A stretch of DNA of 35,855 bases from Acidimicrobiales bacterium (GCA_030039755.1 JASHUY010000183.1:1-35855); one strand, 5' to 3'; counted from the first letter of the stretch, positions 22,889 through 31,717 are shown. Notes: generated from the sequence alone by a model not told the origin. A program made the numbers and translations.

Positions 22889-24346
22889 ATGGCGGCACGC
22901 ACGGGCAAGGAGTACATCGATCGTCTGTCGGCGTCACGGCCGACCGTCCAGATCGAGGGCGAGACGGTCTCGTCGGCAATCCCTGATCACCCTCGGTTCC
23001 GCAACATCGTGGCTACGTACGCCGCGCTCTACGACCTCCAGCACGACCCGGAGCTCCGGGAGGTGATGACCTACGAGTCGCCGGCGACCGGTGAGCCGGT
23101 CGGGACGTCGTTCCTCGTGCCCCGAACCGTCGAGGACCTTCGGCGTCGGAGGGTGATGATGAAGACCTGGGCCGACGCCAGTTTCGGCATGCTGGGACGG
23201 ACCGGTGACTACCTCAACAGCTGCCTGATGGCGCTCAGCGAGGCGCAAAGCTGGTTCGCCCAGGCGGACCCCGAGTTCGGGGAGAACGCTCGGCGCTACT
23301 ACGAGATGGTCCGGGACGGGGACCTGCTCACGACGCACACGGTCATCACCCCGCAAGCGAATCGCAGCGTCACCTCGTCGCAGCAGTTGGGCGGCACCCT
23401 CGCCGCCCGGATCGTCGACGAGCGCGACGACGGTGTCGTTCTTCGCGGTGCGCGGATGCTCGCCACGATCGGCCCGATCGCGGACGAGCTCCTCGTCCTC
23501 CCTTCGACGGTGCTTCGGAGCACGCCCGAGGACGCTCCCTACTCGTACGCGGTCGCCGTCGCATGCGACACGCCCGGTCTGCGGTTCTTGTGCCGGGAGT
23601 CGATGGACTACGGGCGGTCCCACTTCGACCACCCCTTCGGATCTCGCTTCGAGGAGATGGACGCGGTGGTCGTCTTCGACGACGTGCTCGTGCCCTTCGA
23701 GCGCTGCTTCATGCTCGGTCACCCGGAGCTGTGCAACGGCTTCTATTCGGAAACGTCAGCTGTCGTGCACATGACGCACCAGGTCGTGACGCGAACGACG
23801 GCGAAGACGGAGTTCATGTTGGGGCTCGTCTCGGCGATGGCCCAGGCGATCGGCATCGAGCAGTTCCAGCACGTACAGGAGAGCATCGCCGAGGTGATCG
23901 TCGCCCTGGAGACGCTGCGCGCGTTCACCCGGGCCGCAGAGTGCGACGCAGCGCTGAATCCGTTCGGGGTCATGACGCCGAAGTGGGAACCTCTCAACGC
24001 GGCGCGGAACTGGTACCCCCGTTTCTCCCAGCGCTTCCCCGAGATCGTGCGGAAGTTCGGCGCGAGCGGCTTGATGGCGCTGCCGACGGAGGCGGACCTC
24101 CAAGGCGAGCTGCGCGCCGACGTCGACACGTACCTGCAGTCTGCGACGCTGACCGGCGCCGAGCGGGTGCAACTCTTCCGGCTGGCATGGGACACCTGCA
24201 TCTCGGCCTTCGCAGGGCGCCAGAACCTGTACGAGTACTTCTTCTTCGGCGATCCCGTTCGTATGTCCGGGGCGCTGCTGTCGAGCTACGAGCGCGGGCC
24301 GTACCTCGAGCGCGTGCGTGACTTCCTCCAGCGCGACGAGCGATGA
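22889..24346 (+). CDS. HpaB-type flavin-dependent aromatic monooxygenase, oxygenase component
   Basis: 485 residues, the usual family length. The ATG has a strong AAAGGAGGT site nine bases upstream. Family landmarks are TGKEYIDRLSASRP at the N-terminus, GRTGDYLNSCLMAL near residue 105, THTVITPQANRS near 150, DAVVVFDDVLVPFERCF near 265 and the C-terminal YEYFFFGDPVRM. Members hydroxylate phenols ortho to the hydroxyl using reduced FAD, for example 4-hydroxyphenylacetate to homoprotocatechuate. The HpaD-like ring-cleavage gene at 29890 fits that product, so 4-hydroxyphenylacetate or a close analogue is the simplest substrate (inference). It converges on the Rieske gene across about 87 bases. 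Confidence 0.93.
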   Translation: MAARTGKEYIDRLSASRPTVQIEGETVSSAIPDHPRFRNIVATYAALYDLQHDPELREVMTYESPATGEPVGTSFLVPRTVEDLRRRRVMMKTWADASFGMLGRTGDYLNSCLMALSEAQSWFAQADPEFGENARRYYEMVRDGDLLTTHTVITPQANRSVTSSQQLGGTLAARIVDERDDGVVLRGARMLATIGPIADELLVLPSTVLRSTPEDAPYSYAVAVACDTPGLRFLCRESMDYGRSHFDHPFGSRFEEMDAVVVFDDVLVPFERCFMLGHPELCNGFYSETSAVVHMTHQVVTRTTAKTEFMLGLVSAMAQAIGIEQFQHVQESIAEVIVALETLRAFTRAAECDAALNPFGVMTPKWEPLNAARNWYPRFSQRFPEIVRKFGASGLMALPTEADLQGELRADVDTYLQSATLTGAERVQLFRLAWDTCISAFAGRQNLYEYFFFGDPVRMSGALLSSYERGPYLERVRDFLQRDER

Positions 24347-24433
24347 CGGTTCCCGCCTTCACGATCGAGACCGCGACGCCGGCGACGGCTGACGAGGAAG
24401 GACGTCCGGGTGGGCGTCGGCCGCCGCCGAACC

Positions 24434-25729
24434 CTACGGGAGGCTGGCGCGAGCTTGGGCGGGCTCGTACCCCATCGCTTCTTCGTAGAGCCGCCGCACG
24501 TGCTCGGGCTGGCCCGCGTAGAAGCTGAAATAGTCGTTGGTGCCGACGAGTCCCGACTCGCTCGAGCGTGCCTTTCGGGCGAGCCATTCGTCTCGAGGCA
24601 GTCCCTTCGTGAGGACCGAGCGTCGGTCGTCGGGCCAGTGCACCACCTTGTTCTTCAGTGGGTCACGAATCACGCCCGTCGGGTCTTCGCCGCGCTCGAC
24701 CTTGTTCATGTCCTCGATGAGCCGGCGCCGGAACATGGCAACGCCGCGGTCGCTCCGGACGAGGTGCTCGTTCTCCCGGTCGACGATACGGCCCTGCCCG
24801 ACCCACGCGACGGTGTCCTGGTTGATGACATGCGTGGTGATCCAGCGTCCGGTCTGCGGGTCGGTGGTCCGGGCGTACCAGTACGGGATCGAATCCTGGG
24901 CGAAGGGTCGCCGGTCGTCGGGGACGGGGTCGTAGAACCACACGACCGAGAGGGTGTTCTCGTCGTCGACCGGGACGCGGTATTCGAAGTGGAGGCCCGG
25001 CATGAACAGGTTCGGCATCAGGTGCAACCGGCGGTAGCGCGAGAACGGGGTCAACTCGCCCGATCCCTCGATGACCCGCCCGTAGGCGTAGCCGTACTCC
25101 CACTCGTCGATCTGGATCCCGAGATGCCTCGGCGCGCGTTCCTCCTTTCCCGCCTGGGCGAACGACCAATTCGCGTGGAGCCATTCGAAATGCACGGGGT
25201 CGACGTCGTTCTCCGCGCACTGGAGCCAATTGCACGGCACCGGAGCCATCACGATCTGGCAGAACCCGTTCTCGTACTCGAACAGCTCCCAATTCGGGAG
25301 CAGCGGCGCCGGCTGCGGCCCGAGGTAGGCGAAGACCAGCCCGGCCATGGTCCGGGTCGGGTACGCCGGCTGCCGTACGCGCTCTCTCGGAAACCGGTTC
25401 CCAACCTCGTCCTCGAAGGGAGCGCTCGTGCAGTGGCCCTCCCGGTCGTAGGCCCACCCGTGGTAGCTGCAGCGGAGTCCGCAGTCGTCGACGTACCCGT
25501 AGGAGAGGTCGGCACGCCGGTGCGCACAGTGCCGGGCCAGCAGGCCGTAGGAGCCGTCCTTCCCGCGGTACAGCACGAGGTCCTCGCCCAGGAGGCGCAC
25601 CGGCTTGACCGGGTGTTGGTCGAGCTCGCCGGCTGCAGCCACAGGGTGCCAGTAGCGGCGGAGCAGCTCCCCCATCCGGGTGCCCTTGGTGGTCCGCGTC
25701 CACTCCCGGTTCGTCTCGACAGTGACCAT
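24434..25729 (-). CDS. Rieske non-heme iron oxygenase, alpha subunit (phthalate dioxygenase/demethylase-like)
   Basis: About 431 residues from the ATG at 25729, preceded by GGGGGC. A GTG at 25756 would add nine residues. The Rieske 2Fe-2S motif is CAHRRADLSYGYVDD followed by LRCSYHGW (Cys-x-His, then Cys-x2-His). The mononuclear iron site is NDVDPVHFEWLHAN (two His) with the distal Asp in VINQDTVAWVG. The opening GELLRRYWHPVAAAGELD and PVKPVRLLGEDLVLYR are typical of single-component-type oxygenases used for ring hydroxylation or O-demethylation. No dedicated reductase or ferredoxin gene is visible in the window. It is divergent from the FAH-RraA operon, sharing a 195-base control region. Confidence 0.92.
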   Translation of the reverse strand: MVTVETNREWTRTTKGTRMGELLRRYWHPVAAAGELDQHPVKPVRLLGEDLVLYRGKDGSYGLLARHCAHRRADLSYGYVDDCGLRCSYHGWAYDREGHCTSAPFEDEVGNRFPRERVRQPAYPTRTMAGLVFAYLGPQPAPLLPNWELFEYENGFCQIVMAPVPCNWLQCAENDVDPVHFEWLHANWSFAQAGKEERAPRHLGIQIDEWEYGYAYGRVIEGSGELTPFSRYRRLHLMPNLFMPGLHFEYRVPVDDENTLSVVWFYDPVPDDRRPFAQDSIPYWYARTTDPQTGRWITTHVINQDTVAWVGQGRIVDRENEHLVRSDRGVAMFRRRLIEDMNKVERGEDPTGVIRDPLKNKVVHWPDDRRSVLTKGLPRDEWLARKARSSESGLVGTNDYFSFYAGQPEHVRRLYEEAMGYEPAQARASLP

Positions 25730-25904
25730 CAGCGCCCCCGGCACCCGTCTGTTCACACCACGTTACCGTTTCGGAAGTGTGCTCGAAGTGCGCAGCCGTG
25801 CTGCACGACCTGCGACATCTCCAGTTCGGCCCACGACCGACGTAGGCTCGCCCGGTACGCGTCGCGAGGCGAGCCCACGAGGTAAGCGGGGGAGCCGACC
25901 ACCC

Positions 25905-25924
25905 GATCGCATATGATCAGTGAC
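25905..25924 (+). promoter_or_regulatory. Promoter/operator of the meta-cleavage operon, apparently leaderless
   Basis: TATGAT (25912-25917) forms a -10 box, and the GTG at 25925 lies seven bases after it, the spacing expected for a leaderless start. GATCG (25905-25909) and TGATCA (25914-25919) resemble the shared operator with altered spacing. No clear -35 is present. Confidence 0.5.
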
Positions 25925-27400
25925 GTGCCGAACGCCGGTGGAGCGGTGCCCCTCGCCCCGACCAAGATCATCGCCGTCCACCTGAACTACCGGAGCCGTG
26001 CCGAGCAGCGAGGAAGGCTCCCGACGGAGCCGAGCTACTTCCTCAAGCCGCCGAGCACGATGGCGTCGAGCGGCCAGCCGGTCGTACGTCCAGCCGGGTG
26101 CCGGTTGCTCGCGTTCGAAGGGGAGATCGCGCTCATCATCGGGAAGCGGACCCACCGGGTCCGTCCGGACGAGGGATGGGAGGCCGTCGAGTTCTTGACG
26201 GCGGCGAACGACTTCGGCATATACGATTTTCGTCACGCCGACGGCGGCTCCAACCTCCGTTCCAAGGGGATCGACGGGTACACCCCGATGGGTCCGAGCC
26301 TGATCGACGCCCGCAAGGTGGACCCTTCGAAGCTCTGGCTGCGTACGTGGGTCGACGAGCGATTGGTGCAGGAGGCCTGCACCGGCGAGGAGCTGTTGTT
26401 CGACTTCGGGCGGCTCGTCGCCGACCTGTCGCGGCTCATGACGCTCGAGCCGGGTGACGTGATCCTGACCGGAACGCCCGCCGGGTCCTCCGTGGTGGAG
26501 CCGGGCTCCGTCGTCGAGGTCGAGGTCACCGACGGCCAGTCGACGTCGGGCCGGCTCCGCACCCCGATCCTCGAGGACGACCTCCCACTCGAGCGCTACG
26601 GGACGATGCCGTTCGTGGACCCCAAGCTCGAAGCGCTCGCCGCCGGAAACCGCCAGCCGGAGCTCTCCCTGAGCGTCGACACGCGTGCTGCGCTCGAGTC
26701 GGTCTCCACCGCGACGCTGGCGTCGCAGCTGATCCGGCGCGGGTTGAACGGCTGCGTGCTCGACGGGTTGAGCTGCACCCACGCGGGGGTCAAGGTCGTG
26801 GGCGTCGCCAAGACGCTCGAATACCTGCCTCTGCGCGAAGACGTCTTCAGTGAGCGCGGCGGCGGGTTCAACGCCCAGAAGCGCGCCGTCGAAGAGATCG
26901 GCGCCGGCGAGGTGCTCGTGATCGGCGCACGGGGCGACCACACGGCCGGAACCGTCGGCGACATCCTTGCCCTGCGGGCCCAACGCCGCGGCGCCGCCGG
27001 CATCGTCACCGACGGAGCGATCCGCGACGGCACCGGGCTCTCGTCGCTCGCGATCCCGACCTTCTTCGCGGCCGTCCACCCCGCCGTGCTGGGGCGCAGG
27101 CACGTGCCCTGGGCGGTCGACGTGGCGATCGCCTGCGCCGGAGCGCTCGTCAGGCCCGGCGACGTGATCGTCGGCGACAATGACGGGGTGGTCGTGATCC
27201 CTCCGGAGCTCGCAGCCGAGTTGGCGGGTGCCGCGGTGGAGCAGGAGCTCGAAGAGCGGTTCGTCGTCGAGCGCGTCACGGACGGAGCCGGGATCGAGGG
27301 GCTCTACCCGATCGGGCCGCGCTGGCGTGCCGCCTACGAACAGTGGCGAGGGAAGCAGTCGTCGCCGGGACGCCAGACCGGGAAGGGCCGGCAACCATGA
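25925..27400 (+). CDS. FAH-family hydrolase/isomerase fused to an RraA-like aldolase domain
   Basis: About 491 residues from the GTG at 25925. The in-frame ATG at 25913 lies inside the likely -10 box and is disfavoured. The N-terminal FAH domain (about residues 10-215) has KIIAVHLNYRSRAEQRG, YFLKPPST and metal residues in FEGEIALIIG and ANDFGIYDF, matching the HpaG/2-hydroxyhepta-2,4-dienedioate isomerase group. After a short linker, the RraA-like domain (about 240-440) has GARGDHTAGTVGDILA and TDGAIRDG, the Arg/Asp pair used by pyruvate aldolases and decarboxylases of that family. HpaG is normally two FAH domains, so this is an unusual arrangement. It probably converts the oxidised ring-fission product. 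Stop overlaps the DapA-family start (ATGA). Confidence 0.86.
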   Translation: MPNAGGAVPLAPTKIIAVHLNYRSRAEQRGRLPTEPSYFLKPPSTMASSGQPVVRPAGCRLLAFEGEIALIIGKRTHRVRPDEGWEAVEFLTAANDFGIYDFRHADGGSNLRSKGIDGYTPMGPSLIDARKVDPSKLWLRTWVDERLVQEACTGEELLFDFGRLVADLSRLMTLEPGDVILTGTPAGSSVVEPGSVVEVEVTDGQSTSGRLRTPILEDDLPLERYGTMPFVDPKLEALAAGNRQPELSLSVDTRAALESVSTATLASQLIRRGLNGCVLDGLSCTHAGVKVVGVAKTLEYLPLREDVFSERGGGFNAQKRAVEEIGAGEVLVIGARGDHTAGTVGDILALRAQRRGAAGIVTDGAIRDGTGLSSLAIPTFFAAVHPAVLGRRHVPWAVDVAIACAGALVRPGDVIVGDNDGVVVIPPELAAELAGAAVEQELEERFVVERVTDGAGIEGLYPIGPRWRAAYEQWRGKQSSPGRQTGKGRQP

Positions 27401-28365
27401 GGTTCCGATCCGACCCCTCGCAGATCCGGGGGTCCATAGTCCCGGTCGTCACTCCGTTCACCGCCGCCGGCGAGCTCGACGTCGACGGGCTCCAGCAGCT
27501 CGTTCGATGGCAGCTCGCGAGCGGCTCGCACGGGATCTCCCTTGGCGGCTCGACCGGTGAGCCGTCAGCCCAGACGGTCGAGGAGCGAACCGCGGCGATG
27601 CGCGCCGTCGTGGATGTGCTGGACGACCGGGTCCCGTTCATGCCCGGGACGGGCTCGACCAAGCTCGACGAGACCATGCTCCTCACCGGCGTCGCCGCGG
27701 AGATGGGCGCCGACGCGGCGCTGGTCATCAGCCCCTACTACGCGCGTCCCACCCAGGACGGGCTGTACGAGTGGTACTCGGCGGTTGCGACCGAGTATCC
27801 CGACCTCCCGATCGTGGTCTACAACGTCCCGTCCCGCACTGCCGTCGACGTCGCTCCCGAGACGATCGCCCGGCTTCGTCGTCGCCACGCGAACGTGGTG
27901 GGCGTCAAGGAGACGACGAAGGACTTCGAGCACTTTTCCCGGGTGATGCACGTCGCCGGCCGCGACACCTTGATGTGGTCCGGGATCGAGCTGCTCTGCC
28001 TTCCACTGCTCACGCTCGGAGGGATCGGATTCGTGAGCGCCGTGGCCAACATCGCCCCGGCCGCCGTGGCCCAGATGTACGAGCACGCCGTCAGGGGCGA
28101 GGCGGACAAGGCGCTCGATCTGCACTACGCCCTTCACCCGCTCGTGGATCTGACCTTCGTCGAGACGAATCCCGCACCGGTCAAGTGGGTGCTGGAGCGA
28201 TCGGGGCTCCTCGCCTCCGGCGCGCTACGACCTCCGCTCGTCCGGCCGAGCTCTGCCGCCGAGGCCCGGATCGTCGAGCTCCTACGCGCCGGCGAGGCCA
28301 TTCTCGACGGTCCGCCTGCCGATCTCGCTCGCCGAGGTGTCCCCGAAGGGGGAGCGCCGACGTGA
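27397..28365 (+). CDS. DapA-family (dihydrodipicolinate synthase-like) aldolase or lyase
   Basis: About 322 residues, ATG overlapping the upstream stop. TIM-barrel features are SIVPVVTPFTAAGELD, the GSTGEPSAQT pyruvate-carboxylate loop, Tyr in VVYNVPSRT and the Schiff-base Lys in VVGVKETTKDFEHF. Members form or cleave bonds to pyruvate. In this operon it could replace the HpaI aldolase that splits 2,4-dihydroxyhept-2-enedioate to pyruvate and succinic semialdehyde (inference). No HpaI/HpcH-type aldolase gene is present. It is coupled by GTGA overlap to the aldehyde dehydrogenase. Lysine biosynthesis is unlikely given the context. Confidence 0.88.
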   Translation: MRFRSDPSQIRGSIVPVVTPFTAAGELDVDGLQQLVRWQLASGSHGISLGGSTGEPSAQTVEERTAAMRAVVDVLDDRVPFMPGTGSTKLDETMLLTGVAAEMGADAALVISPYYARPTQDGLYEWYSAVATEYPDLPIVVYNVPSRTAVDVAPETIARLRRRHANVVGVKETTKDFEHFSRVMHVAGRDTLMWSGIELLCLPLLTLGGIGFVSAVANIAPAAVAQMYEHAVRGEADKALDLHYALHPLVDLTFVETNPAPVKWVLERSGLLASGALRPPLVRPSSAAEARIVELLRAGEAILDGPPADLARRGVPEGGAPT

Positions 28366-29885
28366 CGTTGTCGGAGCCGTTGTCGATCGCCGCGCCGGCC
28401 GGAGCTCCTGCCCGGATCCAGCACTACATCGGCGGCACCATGGTGGACGGCGTCAGCGGACGGACGTTCCCCCTCGCCGACCCGGTGTCGAATCGCCCCT
28501 ACGCGGAGGTGACCGCCGGCGACGCCGAAGATGTCGATCGCGCGGTCACGGCGGCCCGCGGTGCGTTCCACGGCGGCTGGCGAGACCTGCCGGCACGGGC
28601 ACGGGCAGGCATCCTGACGCGTGCGGCCGACGGGATCGAGGCGCGCAGCGAGCTCCTTGCCGTCTACGAGTCGTTCGACACCGGGCTGCCCATCACCCAG
28701 GCCAGGGGGCAGGCTCTCCGAGCGGCCGAGAACTTCCGTTTCTTCGCCGATCTGATCGTGGGGATCCACGAGGACGCTTTCCGCGCGCCGACTCAGCTCG
28801 GTTACGTCCTGCGTCGGGCAAGGGGCGTCGCGGGGCTCATCACTCCGTGGAACACCCCTTTCATGCTCGAGACGTGGAAGCTCGCGCCGGCGCTCGCCGC
28901 CGGGTGCACGGTCGTGTTGAAGCCGGCGGAATGGACCCCGTTGTCCGCCAGCTTGCTGCCCGAGATCATGGCCGAGGCCGGCGTGCCCGACGGCGTCTTC
29001 AACGTGGTCCAGGGCGTCGGGGAAGTGGCCGGTGCGGCCCTCGTCGCCCACCCGGGCGTCCCCGTGATCTCCTTCACCGGGGAGACGGCGACCGGGCGGG
29101 TCATCATGCGCGCGGCCGCGGACCACCTGAAGGGCCTGTCCATGGAGTTGGGCGGGAAGAGCCCCGTCGTGGTCTTCGCCGATGCCGATCTCGACGCCGC
29201 GTTGGACGGCTGTGTGTTCGGAGCGTTCTCGTTGAACGGGGAACGGTGCACCGCCGGCTCACGCGTGCTCGTCGAGCGGACCACGTACGCCCGGTTCGTG
29301 GAGCGGCTGGCCGCGCGGGCACGTGCGGTGCGGGTCGGGCTCCCGTCCGACCCGGGGACCGAGGTCGGCGCGCTCGTGCATCCGGAGCACTACGAGCGGG
29401 TGCTCGGCTACGTCGAGATCGGCAAGCGGGAAGGCGCCCGCCTGGTCGCCGGCGGCGGTCGGCCCGACCACCTCCCCGAGGGGAACTTCCTCGCCCCGAC
29501 CGTCTTCGCCGACGTGACCCCGACGATGCGGGTGTTCCAAGAGGAGATCTTCGGCCCCGTCGTGTGCGTGACCCCTTTCGACGACGAGGAGGACGCCGTC
29601 CGTCTTGCCAACGACTCGAGGTACGGGCTCGCCGCCTACCTCTGGACGTCCGACCTGTCGCGCGCGCATCGGGTCGCTGAACGACTCGACGCCGGCATGC
29701 AATGGGTCAACTCCCACAACGTCCGTGATCTGCGGACGCCGTTCGGCGGCGTCAAGGCGAGCGGAGTCGGGCGCGAAGGCGGCGTCCACAGCATCGACTT
29801 CTATAGTGAGCTACGCACTGTCCACATCGCGACGGAGGAGACGCACGTGCCGCGCTTCGGGGCTGACGGCGAGCGAGGGGACTGA
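28362..29885 (+). CDS. Aldehyde dehydrogenase, HpaE-like (ring-fission semialdehyde dehydrogenase)
   Basis: About 507 residues, GTG start overlapping the previous TGA. The NAD-binding and catalytic landmarks of the ALDH superfamily are intact: TVVLKPAEWTPLSA, SFTGETATGRVIM, SMELGGKSPVVVF (catalytic Glu) and LNGERCTAGSR (catalytic Cys). The C-terminal QEEIFGPVVCV and LRTPFGGVKASGVGREGG are conserved too. In homoprotocatechuate meta-cleavage the equivalent enzyme oxidises 5-carboxymethyl-2-hydroxymuconate semialdehyde. Sitting directly upstream of the HpaD-like dioxygenase makes this role the most likely. It is fourth in pathway order but third in the operon. Confidence 0.9.
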   Translation: MTLSEPLSIAAPAGAPARIQHYIGGTMVDGVSGRTFPLADPVSNRPYAEVTAGDAEDVDRAVTAARGAFHGGWRDLPARARAGILTRAADGIEARSELLAVYESFDTGLPITQARGQALRAAENFRFFADLIVGIHEDAFRAPTQLGYVLRRARGVAGLITPWNTPFMLETWKLAPALAAGCTVVLKPAEWTPLSASLLPEIMAEAGVPDGVFNVVQGVGEVAGAALVAHPGVPVISFTGETATGRVIMRAAADHLKGLSMELGGKSPVVVFADADLDAALDGCVFGAFSLNGERCTAGSRVLVERTTYARFVERLAARARAVRVGLPSDPGTEVGALVHPEHYERVLGYVEIGKREGARLVAGGGRPDHLPEGNFLAPTVFADVTPTMRVFQEEIFGPVVCVTPFDDEEDAVRLANDSRYGLAAYLWTSDLSRAHRVAERLDAGMQWVNSHNVRDLRTPFGGVKASGVGREGGVHSIDFYSELRTVHIATEETHVPRFGADGERGD

Positions 29886-29889
29886 GCCG

Positions 29890-30954
29890 GTGGGAGCATC
29901 ACCCGCCGCTGGAGCCGCAGCTGGTGAGGTGCCTCCTCCGGACATCGTGCGGGCGGCCTACGCCAGCCTGCGCGTGACGGACATCGCCCGCGCCCGCTGG
30001 TTCTGGGTGGACCTGCTCGGCTTCAACGTGAGCGACGAGGACGCCACCACCGTCTACCTGCGCGGTAGCGACGAGCTCATCCATCACAACCTCGTTCTCC
30101 GGGCCGGAGAGGCGCCGGCCCTCGAGTACCTCTCCTACCGGGTGCGGGCGCCGGAGGACCTGGCCCGTGGCGCCGCATGGTTCGAGCGGCGCGGCTGCCG
30201 GACCCGTTGGTTCCCGAGGGGAACGACCGAGGGAATCGGCGAGAGCGTGCGCGTGGAGGACCCGCTCGGGTTCACGGTCGAGCTGTTCCACGAGGCGTCG
30301 CGCATGGAGCGGCTCATGCAGCGCTACGACCTGCGCCGGGGGGCGGAACCGGCGAGGATCGACCACTTCAACCTGGTGGTTCCCGACGTCCGCCGCGCCT
30401 TCGATCACTACCGGTCGCTCGGCTTCGGCTGCTCCGAGACCATCGAAGACGACTCGACCCTCTATGCGGCCTGGATGTTCCGCAAGCAGACCGTCCACGA
30501 CGTGGCGTTCACCGGCGGCGCGGGCCCTCGCCTGCACCACCTCGGCTTCTTCACCCCCGAAAGCCACAACGTCCAGCGGATCTGCGACGTGCTCGGCGCC
30601 CTGCACGAGGAAGGTCACCGTGAACGGGGCCCGGGTCGCCACGGCGTGTCCAACGCCTTCTACGTCTACCTCCGGGACCCCGACGGCCACCGGGTGGAGA
30701 TCTACACCAGCGACTACTACACCGGTGATCCCGGCTTGGAAACGTTGCGATGGGGCGTGGACGACCCCCGTCGTCGTGACTTCTACGGAAACGACGTCAT
30801 CCCGAGCTGGTACACGGAGGCCACGGTCGTGCTGGACTTGGACGGTGCGGTCCGACCGGTTGGCGACATCCGCCAGATCTCCGAGGCGCGAGTCGGCGCC
30901 GACGGCTTCGCCGCAGCGGCATCCCCGCTCGAATCGGCGGGGAGCGCGAAGTAG
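29890..30954 (+). CDS. Extradiol ring-cleavage dioxygenase, HpaD-like (VOC fold)
   Basis: About 354 residues from the GTG at 29890, four bases after the upstream stop. Two vicinal-oxygen-chelate modules are present. In the C-terminal one the iron ligands expected from homoprotocatechuate 2,3-dioxygenase appear: His in ARIDHFNLVVPD, His in LHHLGFFTPE and Glu in GHRVEIYTSDY. The tail TGDPGLETLRWGVDDPRRR and PSWYTEA is characteristic of the homoprotocatechuate group. It opens the ring of 3,4-dihydroxyphenylacetate or a close analogue using Fe(II) or Mn(II) and oxygen. The N-terminus has an Ala/Gly-rich extension. Followed by the second GntR gene. Confidence 0.9.
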   Translation: MGASPAAGAAAGEVPPPDIVRAAYASLRVTDIARARWFWVDLLGFNVSDEDATTVYLRGSDELIHHNLVLRAGEAPALEYLSYRVRAPEDLARGAAWFERRGCRTRWFPRGTTEGIGESVRVEDPLGFTVELFHEASRMERLMQRYDLRRGAEPARIDHFNLVVPDVRRAFDHYRSLGFGCSETIEDDSTLYAAWMFRKQTVHDVAFTGGAGPRLHHLGFFTPESHNVQRICDVLGALHEEGHRERGPGRHGVSNAFYVYLRDPDGHRVEIYTSDYYTGDPGLETLRWGVDDPRRRDFYGNDVIPSWYTEATVVLDLDGAVRPVGDIRQISEARVGADGFAAAASPLESAGSAK

Positions 30955-30997
30955 GCGTCCGTTGGCAGCCGACGCCCTCTCGACAAGCTCAGCGGCC

Positions 30998-31654
30998 GTG
31001 AGCAAGCTGGAGCGAACGTACGCGGTCCTGCGTGACCGGATACACGACGGGACGTACGAGCCGTTGGCGCGGCTCAACATCGACGCATTGGCCCGCGAGC
31101 TCGGGGTCAGCGCGATCCCCGTGCGTGAGGCGCTCCGGCGGCTGGAGGCCGAGGGCTGGGTGCAGTTCAGACGCAACGCCGGTGCGGTCGTGACTCCCGT
31201 CGACGCGACGACCTGGGAGCCGGCGATGGTGTGCCTCGCCATATTGGAGGGTGCGGCCTCGGCCGAGGCTGCTCCGTTCCTGCGCAAGAACGACATGGCC
31301 AAGCTCCGCACGATCGCCGCACGGATGGGGACGGCAACCGCCAGGGCGGACCCGTTGGAGTTCAGCCGGCTGAACCGGTCGTTCCACGACACGATCGTGA
31401 GTCGATGCCCGAACCCGTTTCTCGTGGGCATGATCGCCCAGACGAACGCCAAGCTTGACCGCCTGCGCCAGACGATGTTCGTCTACCTGCCGGAACGTTC
31501 GAGCGCGGCCCTCAAAGAGCACGCCGAATTGCTCACCCTTCTCGAAGCGGGCGACAAGACGAAGATCGAGGCGCACGCTCGCTGGCACAAGCTCCAGACG
31601 GTCGAGGCCTACCGGGCGATCCACCAGGCGGCCGTCCTGCGCGCCGCGCGTTGA
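30998..31654 (+). CDS. GntR-family transcriptional regulator, FCD subfamily, copy 2
   Basis: About 218 residues from the GTG at 30998. A TTG at 30962 in the same frame is an alternative that would bring it within eight bases of the dioxygenase stop; neither has a strong ribosome-binding site. Winged helix-turn-helix: YAVLRDRIHDGTYEP, then ARELGVSAIPVREALRRLEAEG. The FCD-type C-terminal domain has LNRSFHDTIVSRC and LKEHAELLTLLEAGD with the expected His residues. It is last in the meta-cleavage operon, so it may regulate that operon or the divergent gene pair at 33625/33783, which has a different palindrome. Confidence 0.88.
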   Translation: MSKLERTYAVLRDRIHDGTYEPLARLNIDALARELGVSAIPVREALRRLEAEGWVQFRRNAGAVVTPVDATTWEPAMVCLAILEGAASAEAAPFLRKNDMAKLRTIAARMGTATARADPLEFSRLNRSFHDTIVSRCPNPFLVGMIAQTNAKLDRLRQTMFVYLPERSSAALKEHAELLTLLEAGDKTKIEAHARWHKLQTVEAYRAIHQAAVLRAAR

Positions 31655-31717
31655 CGCGCTCTCGCTCTCGCTCCGCGACACGACGCGCCCCGGCGCCCTG
31701 CCCGGCCGGCCCTCCGC

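Noticed and set aside
24347-24433. Bidirectional terminator between the HpaB-type and Rieske genes
   Set aside because: A short imperfect stem (GACGTCC with GGGCGTC, one G-T pair) exists, but there is no U-run; too weak to list.
25913-25924. ATG at 25913 as start of the FAH-RraA gene
   Set aside because: It lies inside the TATGAT -10 candidate; the GTG at 25925 has leaderless spacing. Without RNA data this remains an inference.
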